This document shows, piece after piece, positions 21,467 to 33,262 of a stretch of 64,000 nt of DNA (position 1 is the stretch's first letter; each line of letters opens with the position of its first letter). Source of the stretch: Chaetoceros tenuissimus (lineage: Eukaryota > Bacillariophyta > Thalassiosirophyceae > Chaetocerotales > Chaetocerotaceae); NCBI GenBank assembly GCA_021927905.1, contig BLLK01000047.1, positions 2,666,001 through 2,730,000 of the forward strand, in the 5' to 3' direction. Under the pieces are notes generated by a model. It searched no databases and was not told the origin of the DNA. It worked only from the letters and a program-made list of their open reading frames with translations. The translations under genes and the position numbers were made by a program.

Positions 21467-23101
21467 ATGGACGTCATTGGAAAATTTAAAAGAAAAACAG
21501 AAAAACGTAGTCTACCCGGTACCAGGCACTCTTTACTCTTTACAACACTGCATACCCCACACCAAAGTTTCGGAAGAATCTACATACTGAAGAAGATGAT
21601 AATGTCTACTTCCGGTTTGCTTGCAGCTCGAAAGGCCAGAGGTTTCATCAAGTATACTGCGTATTTGAATCCGCGATGTGGATGGAATTATGTTGAAAGT
21701 GCAACTCAGAGGGATGCGAGGCCCATTCATACATATGGTTCTACAAGAAAAAGAAGGACGGAGCCAAAGAAAGTTGCAAAGATGCAATCTAGAGAGGGTC
21801 TATCTATAAGCAAAAGTCAGATAACTAGACTGTGGAATCTTTTTGATATTGGAGATGACAACAAAATCAACTTCCAAGAATTCACACAGAAATTTCCCAA
21901 CATCAACAAAAATCTTACAATGGAATATGCTCCTTCTGATAAAAATTGCACAGATAGTTCTCAACTAAGGTCAAATATATCTACAATCTCATCATTGTCA
22001 GATGATCCGACTCAGGAAGACTATGAAGGCGAAGCTAGTGAAGAAATTTTTAATCCAATAGCTCAAGAAGCCGAACAAAAACTCCAGAGGATGTTATCTA
22101 AAATTGATAATCGTGAAGCATCTGACTTGCCATCCGACGTTCAGAATACAATCAGGATTCTCATTGCAGAAGAACTTGAAACTGTACTTGATTTATGGAT
22201 GAAAATATCTCATACAGACGAATGCGAGACTTTGCAACAAGCAGTCGAAGCAACAGATAGAGCGATGAACTTACTTCTTCAATTCCAGACTTTAAATGAA
22301 AGCGGTATCAAAGTTATTCCACCTATACATTGTTTCCAATCTGTTATTGACAACTATTACATATTATTCAAAAACAATGAAGCTTCACTTACAATCAAGG
22401 ATATTGAGCATTTTCAAACACAGAACAAGGGATTATTAAAAGGCATTGTAAAGCAAGCATTGACTCTCCGTATGTATGCTTTGGAACGCAATGAGAGCCA
22501 ATCTTTTTTTGCAGAGAAAAGCAAGACAAAGCTGAACGAAACCTATAACAAAGTAATATCGATGTTTCTTACGGAACAAATCACAAATCAACCAATGACA
22601 GCTTCATATTCCGAAGCTAGGCTTCAAGCTATCGCAACCGAAATGGCAAATGAAGGCTCAAAGTTGCTACAAGAAATGGAATTATTTTATCACGATTTTC
22701 ACACCAATCAGATATCTATTGAAAACAAGGATCTTCAAAACTTTCTCGTGACTATTCATCCTTCCGAGGAGTCGTTCAAAATGATCATTTCAACCTTCAC
22801 GTATCTTGCTCAGCACTATGGTTGCTCATTTAGTATTCAGAGAGCAGTAGATATCCTTGAACGCTGTTGGAAAAGATATGTTGCATATGAAAACAGTGAA
22901 GACAGCAATATGATGGAAATTGTGAAACCGAATGTTGAACTTTACGAGACAGTACTGAAATGTTACAGTAATATGGAGGTGAAGAATATCAATACAGAGA
23001 AAATTCAGCTCTTGGTACAAGAAGCTTCACTAGAAAACCACCCAACAATCAAACCTTTATTAGACAAAATTTGTAATGGTCCATCAGATCTTTCATTATG
23101 A
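21467..23101 (+). CDS. Probable mitochondrial protein with PPR-like repeats and one EF-hand-like loop
   Basis: This frame is 544 residues from ATG 21467. The ATG at 21596 (MIMSTSGLLAARKARGF) would start a basic, acid-free stretch typical of a mitochondrial presequence and may be the real start. DIGDDNKINFQE near residue 138 fits a 12-residue EF-hand loop (Asp at 1, Asp at 5, Ile at 8, Glu at 12) with Gly at 3. The C-terminal half is helical and contains KPNVELYETVLKCYSNM and IPPIHCFQSVIDNYY, close to the PPR repeat pattern. PPR proteins bind organelle RNA. This assignment rests on few repeats and is tentative. Confidence 0.6.
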   Translation: MDVIGKFKRKTEKRSLPGTRHSLLFTTLHTPHQSFGRIYILKKMIMSTSGLLAARKARGFIKYTAYLNPRCGWNYVESATQRDARPIHTYGSTRKRRTEPKKVAKMQSREGLSISKSQITRLWNLFDIGDDNKINFQEFTQKFPNINKNLTMEYAPSDKNCTDSSQLRSNISTISSLSDDPTQEDYEGEASEEIFNPIAQEAEQKLQRMLSKIDNREASDLPSDVQNTIRILIAEELETVLDLWMKISHTDECETLQQAVEATDRAMNLLLQFQTLNESGIKVIPPIHCFQSVIDNYYILFKNNEASLTIKDIEHFQTQNKGLLKGIVKQALTLRMYALERNESQSFFAEKSKTKLNETYNKVISMFLTEQITNQPMTASYSEARLQAIATEMANEGSKLLQEMELFYHDFHTNQISIENKDLQNFLVTIHPSEESFKMIISTFTYLAQHYGCSFSIQRAVDILERCWKRYVAYENSEDSNMMEIVKPNVELYETVLKCYSNMEVKNINTEKIQLLVQEASLENHPTIKPLLDKICNGPSDLSL

Positions 23102-23189
23102 TCCATTCATTTACTTGATGGGTTTCAATGACGATTATGATAAGATAATAGGAAATAGATTTATATATGCCGCAAATGATAAACCATTA

Positions 23190-23744
23190 CTAGTCTTCGT
23201 CAGTGAATTCAACAGCAGATACAGGCATCTTTGTGTACGTCTGAGTCTCACACTGCGAAACACCATCAATCACCTGTAACATTTCAAAAAATATCTCTTC
23301 AGGTTCGAACTTTTCTTTTTTCCATAGGCTGAATTTATCCGCTTCGACAGAAGTTATAACTTTAAAATCAAGACAGTCACCACAAACAACCCTCTCCACA
23401 CTCTTTACACCTTCTATTTCCAGGAGGTCTTCTGCAACACTTTCTAATGCTATTTGACATGCTACCAAACTTGCTTTATTTCCTTCTAATGAAAATTTGC
23501 ATCGCCATTCTCTGCATATTGTATCAAATTCCACTCCCTCAGCAATCTGATTCATTTCCATTAGAGCAGTGCTAATTTTTTGTTTAGAAAGATCGTATGA
23601 TGATGGAGAAATGAATGCCTACGGAGAAAAGTTATTTTGTCAGCAATTGTAAGAGGAGTTAGAGAAGTAATCATGAGATAAATATTAAAATATGAGCAAT
23701 CCACTCAGTATTCTTTTCAGTGAAAAACGCACCGATGCAGACAT
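23190..23744 (-). CDS. Small lineage-specific protein with a 12-nt first coding exon
   Basis: The coding sequence is complement(join(23190..23618, 23733..23744)), 146 residues. The first exon encodes only M-S-A-S. A 114-nt intron with GTGCG and CCGTAG ends joins it to AFISPSSYDLSKQKIS. Without the intron, the frame starting at 23561 would lack about 23 upstream residues that read well. The product is acidic and soluble, with six Cys including two in VVCGDC. I do not recognise a family. It is divergent from the TrmH-type gene, sharing a ~315-bp promoter region, and converges on the PPR-like gene. Confidence 0.6.
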
Positions 23745-24060
23745 GATGAGAAGGAAAAAATAGAGACAATTCATTTCTAAAAAGTCAAAGAAGGCAAGGT
23801 GTTATAGAAGATATTGCAGTGCTTTATTAAATAGTATTGAAATCAATGTTGCAACAACAAAAGAACTGAAGCTTGACACTTGACACTTGAAATGTGAAAT
23901 GGACTATCATGAAATGTTCTAATAATAGGTTCAAGAACCTCGAATTCTGGCCACTCATTTAGTCGTGGTTTATGATAGACAACTATATGAAAATGAAAAA
24001 AAGTCGAAGTTAGAAACCATTTCCATTTTCATACTTAGATAATACTTATCTCAGGCAAAC

Positions 24061-25488
24061 ATGGCATCAACAAGAAATAATGCTACCTTTTTCGTTGCTG
24101 GGGCAACTGCGGCAACACTTATTCCATATCTTCTGCGAAACATCAAAAAAGTTGGGAGGAAACAGGAGATAAAGTCAGTAAAAAGTACTGAAGATGGCAT
24201 TCGTTCCAGATCATCTGAGAAAGTAGTTATGGATTCACCGGACCTAGATAACAGAATTCTTCGAAAAGCAGAAGGGGCTCTTCGTATGAGAACATCTCGT
24301 CTCATTATTGTTGTGGAGCGCTGCACAAATGACCATAACTATAGGTTAGCAAAAATATTGCTGTTGTTGTGAAATCCGACCTTTCTGCTCATTTCTCTTG
24401 ATCTCATCACTTCTTTCAACTATAGTGCAATTCTCAGAACAGCAGAAGCACTCGGAGTGCAACATGTGTACATTATTGCTCCACAAGCTCGTAATGCAAC
24501 ATTGAGAGTCAATGGCGAAGTAGAGATAGGTGTTGATAAAATAGAGGGAGTTTCAACCGATAATGTGAAATTAGTTCGTTCTAATGGAACCCAAGTGAAG
24601 AGATACACCGAATCGGAAGTGAAGGATCGTGCGAATCATCATTTGTTTGCTCAAAGGGCCCTTGAATGGTTAGAGGTTACAGAATTTGAAACTACTCAAG
24701 CATGCATTGATAAACTTCGATCAGATGGATATTCCATTTGGTCCACAGATTTGTCACAAGAAGCTGTGACGCTCGATGAACAGGGCTTGAGAGAAGAAGG
24801 ACAAGTTGAAAATATCATACCTGATAAACTTGCAATTGTATTTGGAACGGAGGCCGTTGGATGCTCTACTCAGATTTTGGAAGAGTCTGATAAACGTGTT
24901 TATTTACCTCTTCGAGGTTTCGCCGATTCCCTCAACCTTAGTGTTGCAACAGCACTGGTAGTCCACCATCTCTTTATTCTCGACCCTACACTGGTTGGGG
25001 CTATGCCGGAAGAAGAGCGAATTGCATTGAGAAGACAATGGTATGCTAAACTCGCGACTCAAAGAATATTATCAAAGTCAGACAAGGTCAGGAGAAAGAG
25101 ATTAAATGGGACAATTAAGGCACTTGAAGAGCTCGAGCATCATGAAAATTACCCAGAACAGTATGAGTTCCCATTGACAAAGGAACAATTAGAGAAACTT
25201 CATAAACTACCTGCAGTCCGCAAAGAACTTCAAGATTTAGAGGACGAAGTTTATGCTAAGGCATTGTCAGCAATTGAGGATCTCGTACATTCTCCACCAG
25301 AACCAATCCAAGATATGAGACGACACGATGATCATCGTCAGACGTACACAGGAAGAAATACAAAAAAGAAAGGTGGTGAAGCGTGGTCTAACATGCCTGC
25401 TACCCGTTATGTCGACACTTCCAATTCTGATACAGCATCATTCTTCCGCGATCGCGTCAAGGCTAATGAGATGAAATATGATACGTAG
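24061..25488 (+). CDS. SpoU/TrmH-family RNA 2'-O-ribose methyltransferase, two exons
   Basis: The coding sequence is join(24061..24344, 24426..25488), 448 residues, with an 81-nt intron. Splicing yields NDHNYSAILRTAEALG (about 91-106), the SPOUT motif 1 with its Asn and Arg. Motif 2 is IVFGTEAVG (about 232-240), and motif 3 is ADSLNLSVATA (about 261-271) with its conserved Ser-Leu-Asn. These form the knotted SAM site of TrmH-like enzymes, which methylate the ribose of G18 in tRNA or of rRNA. RRQWYAKLATQR after the core recalls the C-terminal tail of TrmH. The N-terminus is basic and short, with a possible mitochondrial or plastid signal (ATFFVAGATAATLIPYLLR). The last ~130 residues are charged and unassigned. 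Confidence 0.87.
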
Positions 25489-25629
25489 ATAAATAAATAA
25501 TGATAACTCACACTCTGTATTATTTCTAATTGGACAAGTTCCTAGGTGAAAACAAATGTAAAACAAATTTTTGAAGTATTTCTTTACATTAATTCTACTC
25601 TACAGGGGCATATTGGTTACCACGAAGGC

Positions 25630-26880
<1,251 letters not shown>

Positions 26881-27581
26881 TGTTCAATTATATATATTGA
26901 AGGAAGAGTAGAGTTGTTGTGTTCTCAAATTCAAATAATAAAATTGAGGCGGAATGCAGTGTCAAGACAGGAGAAAAATTCCACCTTTTTGAGTGCAGCA
27001 GCTTCGTTCCCCATTCCACATTCACACACAACCCTTACCCACAGTTTGCTGGCAAGACGTTTCGACATCAGTACGTACCAGCGACGGACAGCGTCCCACT
27101 TCGATGGGTCATTGACGGTCATTTATCATTTTTTTCTCCGGATTCTCATGGAAGGAAAACCTTGATACGATTGACCTGATTTTTGATTTGTCTAACAAAA
27201 AATCGATATGAATATAGTCTACTGAGAAGTCAAGTTTGGAATGTTCGTGACATTTTGCCTTCTCCTTTGAAGAAGCGCATGAAACTTTCTCTTCGTTTTT
27301 CTCTCACCTACCTTCATAAATACCCTCATAGCTTCTTGGTATTTGTCAAATAATTCTAAAGAGCGTAATTTTTCTTCAAGAAGTTTTTAGTGAAAACAGA
27401 AAACGATGGAGCCAAAGATGTAGAGAACGAGCGTAAGTATGAACATACGAAGTAGAAAGTCTGTGGTAGAAACAGATACGAAATTGAGAAATAGTTTTCC
27501 TACAACGCTATGCAATTATGCTATACCAGCTTCTGCCCGTTCAAACCGTCCTACTTTTATAAAGCTTAAACTAGAACATCT
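26881..27581. other. Intergenic region, no gene seen
   Basis: This 700-bp stretch holds the kinase promoter side on the left and the 3' side of the macro-domain gene on the right. Short open frames near 26914-27179 overlap each other in several frames and lack coding logic. Confidence 0.4.
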
Positions 27582-28484
27582 CTACTCCTCATTCATTTCT
27601 TCCTTGATCGAGCAAACAAGCTCTTCTGCAACATTCATTTGAGTTATTGCAAATGCGAGAGTTGTATCATTTGTAACATGGATGTCTTCATTCTTTAACA
27701 AATTTGTACTGGCTTTTGTTGCAGCTTCAATAGCATTATTGATTGGAAATCCTCGACAACCTGCTCCCAATAAAACTGTGGCAAGACGATTGTTTTCGTC
27801 ACCACATTTGTTACTCAATTCTATTGAATTTTTGTAAGAGAGATACAAAGCATCCATAGGACTGCCTTCATAATGCTCGAAAAAAGGTGGAACTGTATGC
27901 ACTATATAATCATATTCTCTTGCAAGTTCATCACCACCTGGCCCAGTGAGACATGCTTCTCCAACACTACACCTATCTCCATTTTTATTCTTCGACACCA
28001 AAAAACATGACAAGTCAAGTTTCCAACCACCAAGTTCATGTACTATTCCATCTACTACATTGAAAGGAAAAATCATTCCATCATGAGTATCGATGCTACC
28101 CCAAGATCGTACATAGCCCTTGAAGAAAAAAATGCATTGAAATTATTGAAAAATGAGAATTTTTGAGTCATTGGAAAGTTGAATTTCAAAAACATATGTA
28201 CTTACCATGATATGATGCTCTTTCTTAGTTGGAGGATGCGAAGGTTGTGGACCACCTTTGGGGAAATAGGAAAACTTTTTAACTCCAAGCAGAGAAGGAC
28301 TAGTAGGATTTATTAGAACATTGCATCTTGAAGATTTTGTTTTTCCAAAGTTTCGAACAACACACGTCGTATGCCAAATTTCCACGCATTTTTTTTGTTT
28401 TCGACCATGAATGTCTTTTGATGTCTTGGAAAAAGATTCAATAAGCTTTGGTTTGAAGTTTTGTTTGAACCAAGCAGTTGACAT
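27582..28484 (-). CDS. Macro-domain protein, two exons
   Basis: The coding sequence is complement(join(27582..28118, 28206..28484)), 271 residues. The 87-nt phase-0 intron joins KKEHHIM to GYVRSWGSID. Macro-domain features are RCNVLINPTSPSLLG (about 52-66), GEACLTGPGGDELAREYDYI with VHTVPP (about 145-170), and LLGAGCRGFPINNAIEAA (about 210-227), the phosphate-loop part. Macro domains bind or hydrolyse ADP-ribose and its derivatives. Here the usual glycine-rich G-I-x-G is replaced by GAGCRGFP, so catalytic ability is uncertain. There is no signal peptide. It lies between two paralogous kinase genes on the same strand. Confidence 0.72.
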
Positions 28485-28790
28485 TGAGGATTAGAGTAAG
28501 AGGAGGGGTGGGGAAACTACACCAGCTTGGTCAGTCAGTAAAATACCCTCGCCACTTCAATTCGTTGAGATTCTTATCAAAATATAAATATGACTGAATT
28601 TTGATGCTAGCTAGATCCGACGAAGGTTTTATTCTAGTCTAGTTTTAAAAAGTACTGATGAATGAGTGTGATGAGTGGCAGCGTGGCAGCAGAAGATAGC
28701 CTCTCTTCTCCTCTTCTCCTCCATCTTACCGTACGTACTTACGTAGTATTATACGTGCACTGATTAATAATTCAGTTTACAAACGGTATT
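28485..28790. other. Intergenic region, no gene seen
   Basis: This ~300-bp spacer lies between the macro-domain gene start and the distal end of the second kinase. It contains a CT-rich tract at about 28699-28725 and nothing else notable. Confidence 0.4.
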
Positions 28791-28919
28791 TTAACCTCTT
28801 GAAACTTCTTCATTTTCTTTTGTATATTCCACTAACTCATTGATGATAAATTGGAAATCAGGTCGATCCTCAGGGTTCACAGACCACGATCCTTTTACAA
28901 GATTCTTAATTGAAGTAGG
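28791..28919 (-). other. Kinase C-lobe tail beyond the in-frame TGA
   Basis: These 42 codons plus TAA remain in frame with the kinase above and keep the W-x-x-N-P-x-x-R-P motif of TKL kinase subdomain XI. The intact coding quality implies that the TGA is recent or an error. Confidence 0.7.
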
Positions 28920-30008
28920 TCAACCAAATAAAATGCGAGGACGACCATTGCGATTATATGCAAAGTCACTATGCTGAAAGATAGTAAGACCATCGAAAGC
29001 TATCTTCAATGTAAATAATTCCCATAACAAAATTCCAAAAGAATAAACATCTACAGCTAGCCCATATGTATCAGAATTGAACACCTCAGGTGCCATATAT
29101 CTTCTTGTGCCCACATATTGTGTATTTTTGTAGTTATTCTCAGATACCTGGTCTCTAACTTTGAGTTCTTTGGCTAACCCAAAGTCGAACAACTTAACTT
29201 TACCATGATTCTTGTCAAAGCCAACATTATCCGGCTTCAGATCCCGAAACACTACCATATTTTCGTGAAGATATTTCATCGCAATGCAGATTTGACGACC
29301 GACGTCCAACCTGTGTAGGAGCGCTTCCTGCTTGGATTTTTTAGATTGATTGTACCCAAAATTTTGTTCCTTTCGCCATCTTTTCATCTCTTTTGATAGA
29401 GTGGAAGTCATTCTCTCAAGAATAAGGTAATAATCGTCATTTCCTATACCAGTTAATTGTAATGTGTAAGAGTTATTACATGGATTCACGATATGAGAAG
29501 GTAATTTTATGATTCGGTGTTGCTTACCAGGGTCTCCAATCGTCCCCTCCATGTTGATGATATGCTCATGGGACAGCTGAGCAAGAAATTGGGCTTCCTT
29601 TGCGAGAGAAACTATACTTTCAATTCGAGCATCCCATGCAAGTGAAGATCTTGCTCGCTTGATAACAAAATCATCTCTACTACTTTGAACAGAACTTGAC
29701 TCCACATTGCTAATGGCGCTGTTACCTTTTATATCATATTGAATATCATGCACGCTACTAAAACATCCCCTATCTATCATGTCACCAAGCCTGAGATTAC
29801 TTAGCTTTATATCCTTTGGAGAAGAGATATCGTTGGTAGTATCAGATGATGTTTCATCCTGTAGAAAAAGACTAGAATCTTGTTTCATTCTTTTCAAACT
29901 GAGTCTAGTCCGACACTGTGAACTCTGTTTTGAAAGACGTCTCGACGGATTAGACGAGTTTTCTTCCCTTTGGTGTGGATATTTGGCCAATAGTACTTTT
30001 CTAATCAT
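28920..30008 (-). CDS. Ser/Thr protein kinase paralog, end of C-lobe cut off by an in-frame TGA
   Basis: This is a 362-residue single-exon frame from ATG 30008. It has a degenerate glycine loop DRGCFSSV (79-86), FVIKRAR Lys (117), RDLKPDN (255-261), DFG (275-277) and RRYMAPE (302-308). The frame stops at TGA 28920-28922. It then continues without further stops for 42 codons to TAA 28791-28793, encoding PTSIKNLVKGSWSVNPEDRP and more, which aligns with the paralog's GWPTLLKAIVKCCWSEEPTE. The TGA stands exactly where the paralog has the Trp of G-W-P-T. No splice sites would remove it. The gene may be newly inactivated, truncated, subject to read-through, or the base may be wrong. Unlike its paralog it has no introns. 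Confidence 0.8.
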   Translation of the reverse strand: MIRKVLLAKYPHQREENSSNPSRRLSKQSSQCRTRLSLKRMKQDSSLFLQDETSSDTTNDISSPKDIKLSNLRLGDMIDRGCFSSVHDIQYDIKGNSAISNVESSSVQSSRDDFVIKRARSSLAWDARIESIVSLAKEAQFLAQLSHEHIINMEGTIGDPGKQHRIIKLPSHIVNPCNNSYTLQLTGIGNDDYYLILERMTSTLSKEMKRWRKEQNFGYNQSKKSKQEALLHRLDVGRQICIAMKYLHENMVVFRDLKPDNVGFDKNHGKVKLFDFGLAKELKVRDQVSENNYKNTQYVGTRRYMAPEVFNSDTYGLAVDVYSFGILLWELFTLKIAFDGLTIFQHSDFAYNRNGRPRILFG

Positions 30009-30466
30009 CTCCTTCTCTTGTTTCTCTTTAATTACATGATGGAAACTATAAGCACATAGACGTGCTAGGGTTTTGTTGTCATGCTGGACTGTGTAGTAGT
30101 AGTGATACTTCGTAGTGTGTGCAAGGAAGCTTTAGCGAAGAAGGCTTCTCACATTCCTCTCGACGGGAGGGTGTCAACTAAAAAGAAGACACGACTTGAA
30201 GATCAAGATTTTCATTTTAAAAATTTCTACAGAGCATCTTCGGCGGAATCTGATTCATTCCTTCATTTGAATAAGAAATAATAGGAGCCATGAGTTTCTT
30301 CTTGTAAACAGATTAACGTGCCATGCTACTAGTTACAATCCCACTTTGAGCTAGTTTGTAGTTGAAACCATCTTCAGCCTGTGAAATCATTGAAGAGATG
30401 AATTTTACAAAAAAGTCAATCACAGTGAAGTTCAAATAAAAGACAGACATCGTCTTCACTTTAAAG
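30009..30466. other. Intergenic region, no gene seen
   Basis: This ~460-bp stretch is the second kinase's promoter side and the 3' side of the RNA methyltransferase gene. A 66-codon plus-strand frame at 30081-30281 has no supporting evidence. Confidence 0.4.
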
Positions 30467-32203
30467 TTAATATTGTAGGTCATAATCATCTCTACCTGCT
30501 CGTCTTTTGAAGACTGCTACAGTTTCGACATGGTTGCTGCCTGGAAAAAGAATGTATCCTGTTGCTGACTCCAGTTTCCACCCAGCATTTCCTTTCAGAA
30601 GGCGATCACAATCTCTTGCCAATGCGTCAAATCCACAAGAAACATACACTAGCGTGTGCACATCATTTACCCAATTTGTTGCATACTTTGGAACATCTAA
30701 AAACATTGGATCCTCTGTATATGATTGTTTTGGATTGTAGGGTTTACACAATTGAGTCAAGACTTCATCATCTAAACCTTTTCTTGGAGGATCCACAATC
30801 AAAACATCAGCCCCTAAAGCTTCACCTTTATGTAATGCACTTGCCGCATCTGCCACAACGTAAGATATTTTGCCCTTTCTAGGATCAATGACCGTTGATT
30901 CAGAGACCCCTCCATCCATCATTTCTTGCATCAGCTCATCTAGAGTTTTCTCTTGATTTTGATCATTACCTTTCTTTTTAAAATTATTTCCACCCCTTTT
31001 TTTATTGTTAGTTTTCATTGATAATCTGCCACTGACATCTGATGGGCTACAGAAAATGATTTATTTAGGACTTTGATTTTCTTTTTCTATAAAATATAAA
31101 ACCAAACGGACATCTACTTACATCGAATTCAAAGTCTTCTTAAAACAACGGGGATTGTTTGGATTTTCATCTGAACACCTGACCCAGCCAAGAGGTTCAC
31201 CCTGTCTCTCCCAATACGATAAAGCAGTGAATCCTAAAAGTCCTACACCAGCATACAATTCACACACTTTATTTCCACCCCCAACACTGTTTGCTACATG
31301 CATGGCGATTTCATCAAAACCATTCAAATTCCCTTGACGAAAGACCATTGGAGAAAAATGCAAAAGCCCTTCGCGATCCTTCACATTTGTACCTGGTAAA
31401 ACTTCACGCACAAATTCTGGTCCATCCATTGGATGCCAATTCTTTTGACCTCTTGCAAAAATAGCATTTCCCAAAGAATCGTTGGTGTGACACCAAATAG
31501 AATGAAATAAACTAGGTTCATTATCCTTCTTCCTCTTATTATCAATCTTTTTGCATTCTTTTATTAATCTAGACAAGTGTGGCTGTGTCTGTTTCAAATC
31601 ACCAGCATGCCAAATGAGAGTCATACTAACTCTTCCAGTCATTCTTTCCACGGAAAACTGAACATATCTTAATCCATTTGATCCACTATCTTCATTCCAA
31701 GATGGTGTTTTCACATTTATCGTTGCTTTTTCCAAAATAGCTATAGCTTCATTGATGGAAGGATGATGTACTGCGCATGATGGAATTTCTACAAGTTCGT
31801 GAGATCTTCTTTCATATAACCCAAACTTACAGCCTGCGCCCCATTTTGACTTTGGTTTGACTGCCAATTTTGCCTGAGTTCTCCAGCCATGTACGGAAGA
31901 TGGGATAACAGTTTCAAAGAAATTTTCTCTTGGATTGATAGTCTTTTGTTGAATAGAAGATGAAGAAAAGAAAAGCTTGGCAGATTCCACAACTGGTACA
32001 TTTGTGTAATCAATAGGTGTGATACATCCAGGACAATTTTGAAAATGTGGGCAATTCAGAGGAGTATTGTTTCTCTTATCTGTTGTTTCTGGAAGAACTG
32101 ATACTGGAGACTCTGTGTATCGTGAAGAAAATGATTCGACAGATGTTGAAATAAATGCTGATGAAATACCAACCAGACTTAATATCTTTTGGAAGCTCTT
32201 CAT
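30467..32203 (-). CDS. Uracil-C5 RNA methyltransferase (TrmA/RlmD family), probably plastid-targeted, two exons
   Basis: The coding sequence is complement(join(30467..31046, 31122..32203)), 553 residues, with a 75-nt intron joining TLNS to IPSDVSG. C51, C57 and C60 in CPHFQNCPGC, plus C143 in IPSCAVHHP, match the 4Fe-4S cluster ligands of RlmD-type enzymes. CELYAGVGLLGF (about residue 320) is the SAM loop. DPPRKG is at 446-451, and the catalytic Cys is in LVYVSCG (498). SNHVETVAVF ends the fold. The family makes 5-methyluridine in tRNA or rRNA with SAM. A hydrophobic signal peptide followed by ESFSS suggests plastid import. A basic insert (MKTNNKKRGGNN, about 371-382) splits the SAM domain. 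It is divergent from the MGNC gene. Confidence 0.87.
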
Positions 32204-32456
32204 TTTGGATACTTTGAATCTTGGATCAAATGAATGCTTTTCTTTCTCTTTACTTTGAAACTAATAAATACCTTACCATAGTCAGTTAATCAGTGGTGTG
32301 ATAATCCCATTAGATAGTTTTACTCTCTCCATTTGAGTGGCCATCATTCGTTTCACTCATAACCTAATTATACTATTACTTACCAGTTTTCTACAACTTG
32401 TGGTAGACAACTGTCTCCCGCCAATAAATTCAAAATAACTGAAGGATGTGTTGTTT

Positions 32457-32594
32457 TGTAACAGCAACGGAAACAAAACACACTCCCCTTCAATCAAACT
32501 AAAGCAAAACGAAACACTTACTCTACGTAGTATTCACTCAAGTTTGAAACCAAACATCTTTTGAATCCAATAGTAAGCAAAATGGGAAATTGTC
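32457..32594 (+). repeat. Inverted 138-bp duplication, left arm (promoter, 5' UTR and start of the MGNC gene)
   Basis: These 138 bp recur in reverse complement at 35138-35275 with 136 matches and no gaps; the two mismatches lie near 32526-32528. The arm covers the sequence upstream of the MGNC gene, its ATG and the next 10 coding bases. Confidence 0.9.
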
Positions 32595-33262
32595 AGACTA
32601 AGAAAGCTGTAGCTGAACCAGCACCAGTAGCGGAATCTAGAAGTATCGATGTCACCTCGGCTCCTAAAGAAATTCCAGCCCCAGAGGCAGTAGAACAAAA
32701 GACTGAGCCGACTACTCCTGAGAAAGTAGAAGAAGTGCCAGAGGAGGAAACTGAGGCACCGGCGGAAGAGAAACCTGAAGAGGAGACTGAAGTCAAGGAG
32801 ACTACCATCCCTACAGAAGTTGCTGAGGTTGAAGTAGAAAAGCCAAAGGGATTCATGGACAAGGTGGATGCTTTCCGTGATTCTTGTTGTGGAGTTTCTG
32901 GAGGTGCTGAAGTTGCTGCTGCAGCCACCACCACTGAAGTAGTCGATACTCCAGCTGTAACTGAGGAAGTTGCTGAAACTCCTGCTGAGAAGGTTGAAGA
33001 AAGCAAGGACGAAGAACCTGTAGCAGAAGCTGAAGAACCAGAGGCGCCTGTAGAAGAGGAACCAGTTCCAGAGGAGAAACCTGCTCCAGTCGCACCAGCA
33101 CCTTCATTTAGAAGTCCAAACTTCAAGCAGAAGAGAAAGTTAAAGAAAAAGTTGAGGGAAATTGAAGCGATTGAGCAAAAGGATCCTGCGACACTTAGCG
33201 AAGATCAAAAGCAGAAATTGGCAACAAAGGATGAAATTGTGCAAAGCCTAGCAGCATTCTAA
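32582..33262 (+). CDS. Acidic Pro/Glu/Val-rich protein with N-terminal MGNC acylation signal
   Basis: This is a 226-residue protein from ATG 32582. It begins MGNCQTKKA: Gly2 fits N-myristoylation and Cys4 a palmitoyl site, as in membrane-bound acylated proteins. Most of the chain (about 10-180) is low-complexity, rich in Glu, Pro, Ala and Val, and expected to be disordered. GFMDKVDAFRDSCCGVSGG near 90-108 is a small conserved-looking island with a second Cys pair. The last ~50 residues are basic then helical (KQKRKLKKKLREIEAIEQKD). The arrangement recalls acylated disordered membrane proteins such as BASP1/GAP-43, but only by composition. Its promoter is duplicated at 35.1-35.3 kb. Confidence 0.75.
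   Translation: MGNCQTKKAVAEPAPVAESRSIDVTSAPKEIPAPEAVEQKTEPTTPEKVEEVPEEETEAPAEEKPEEETEVKETTIPTEVAEVEVEKPKGFMDKVDAFRDSCCGVSGGAEVAAAATTTEVVDTPAVTEEVAETPAEKVEESKDEEPVAEAEEPEAPVEEEPVPEEKPAPVAPAPSFRSPNFKQKRKLKKKLREIEAIEQKDPATLSEDQKQKLATKDEIVQSLAAF

Noticed and set aside
28920-28922. TGA read as Trp (code change)
   Set aside because: Other genes here, such as those ending at 20325 and 23101, terminate at TGA with no conserved sequence beyond.
32593-33126. 177-codon minus-strand Ser/Ala/Gly/Thr-rich ORF
   Set aside because: It is the antisense of the Glu/Pro/Ala-rich MGNC gene and carries no independent signal.
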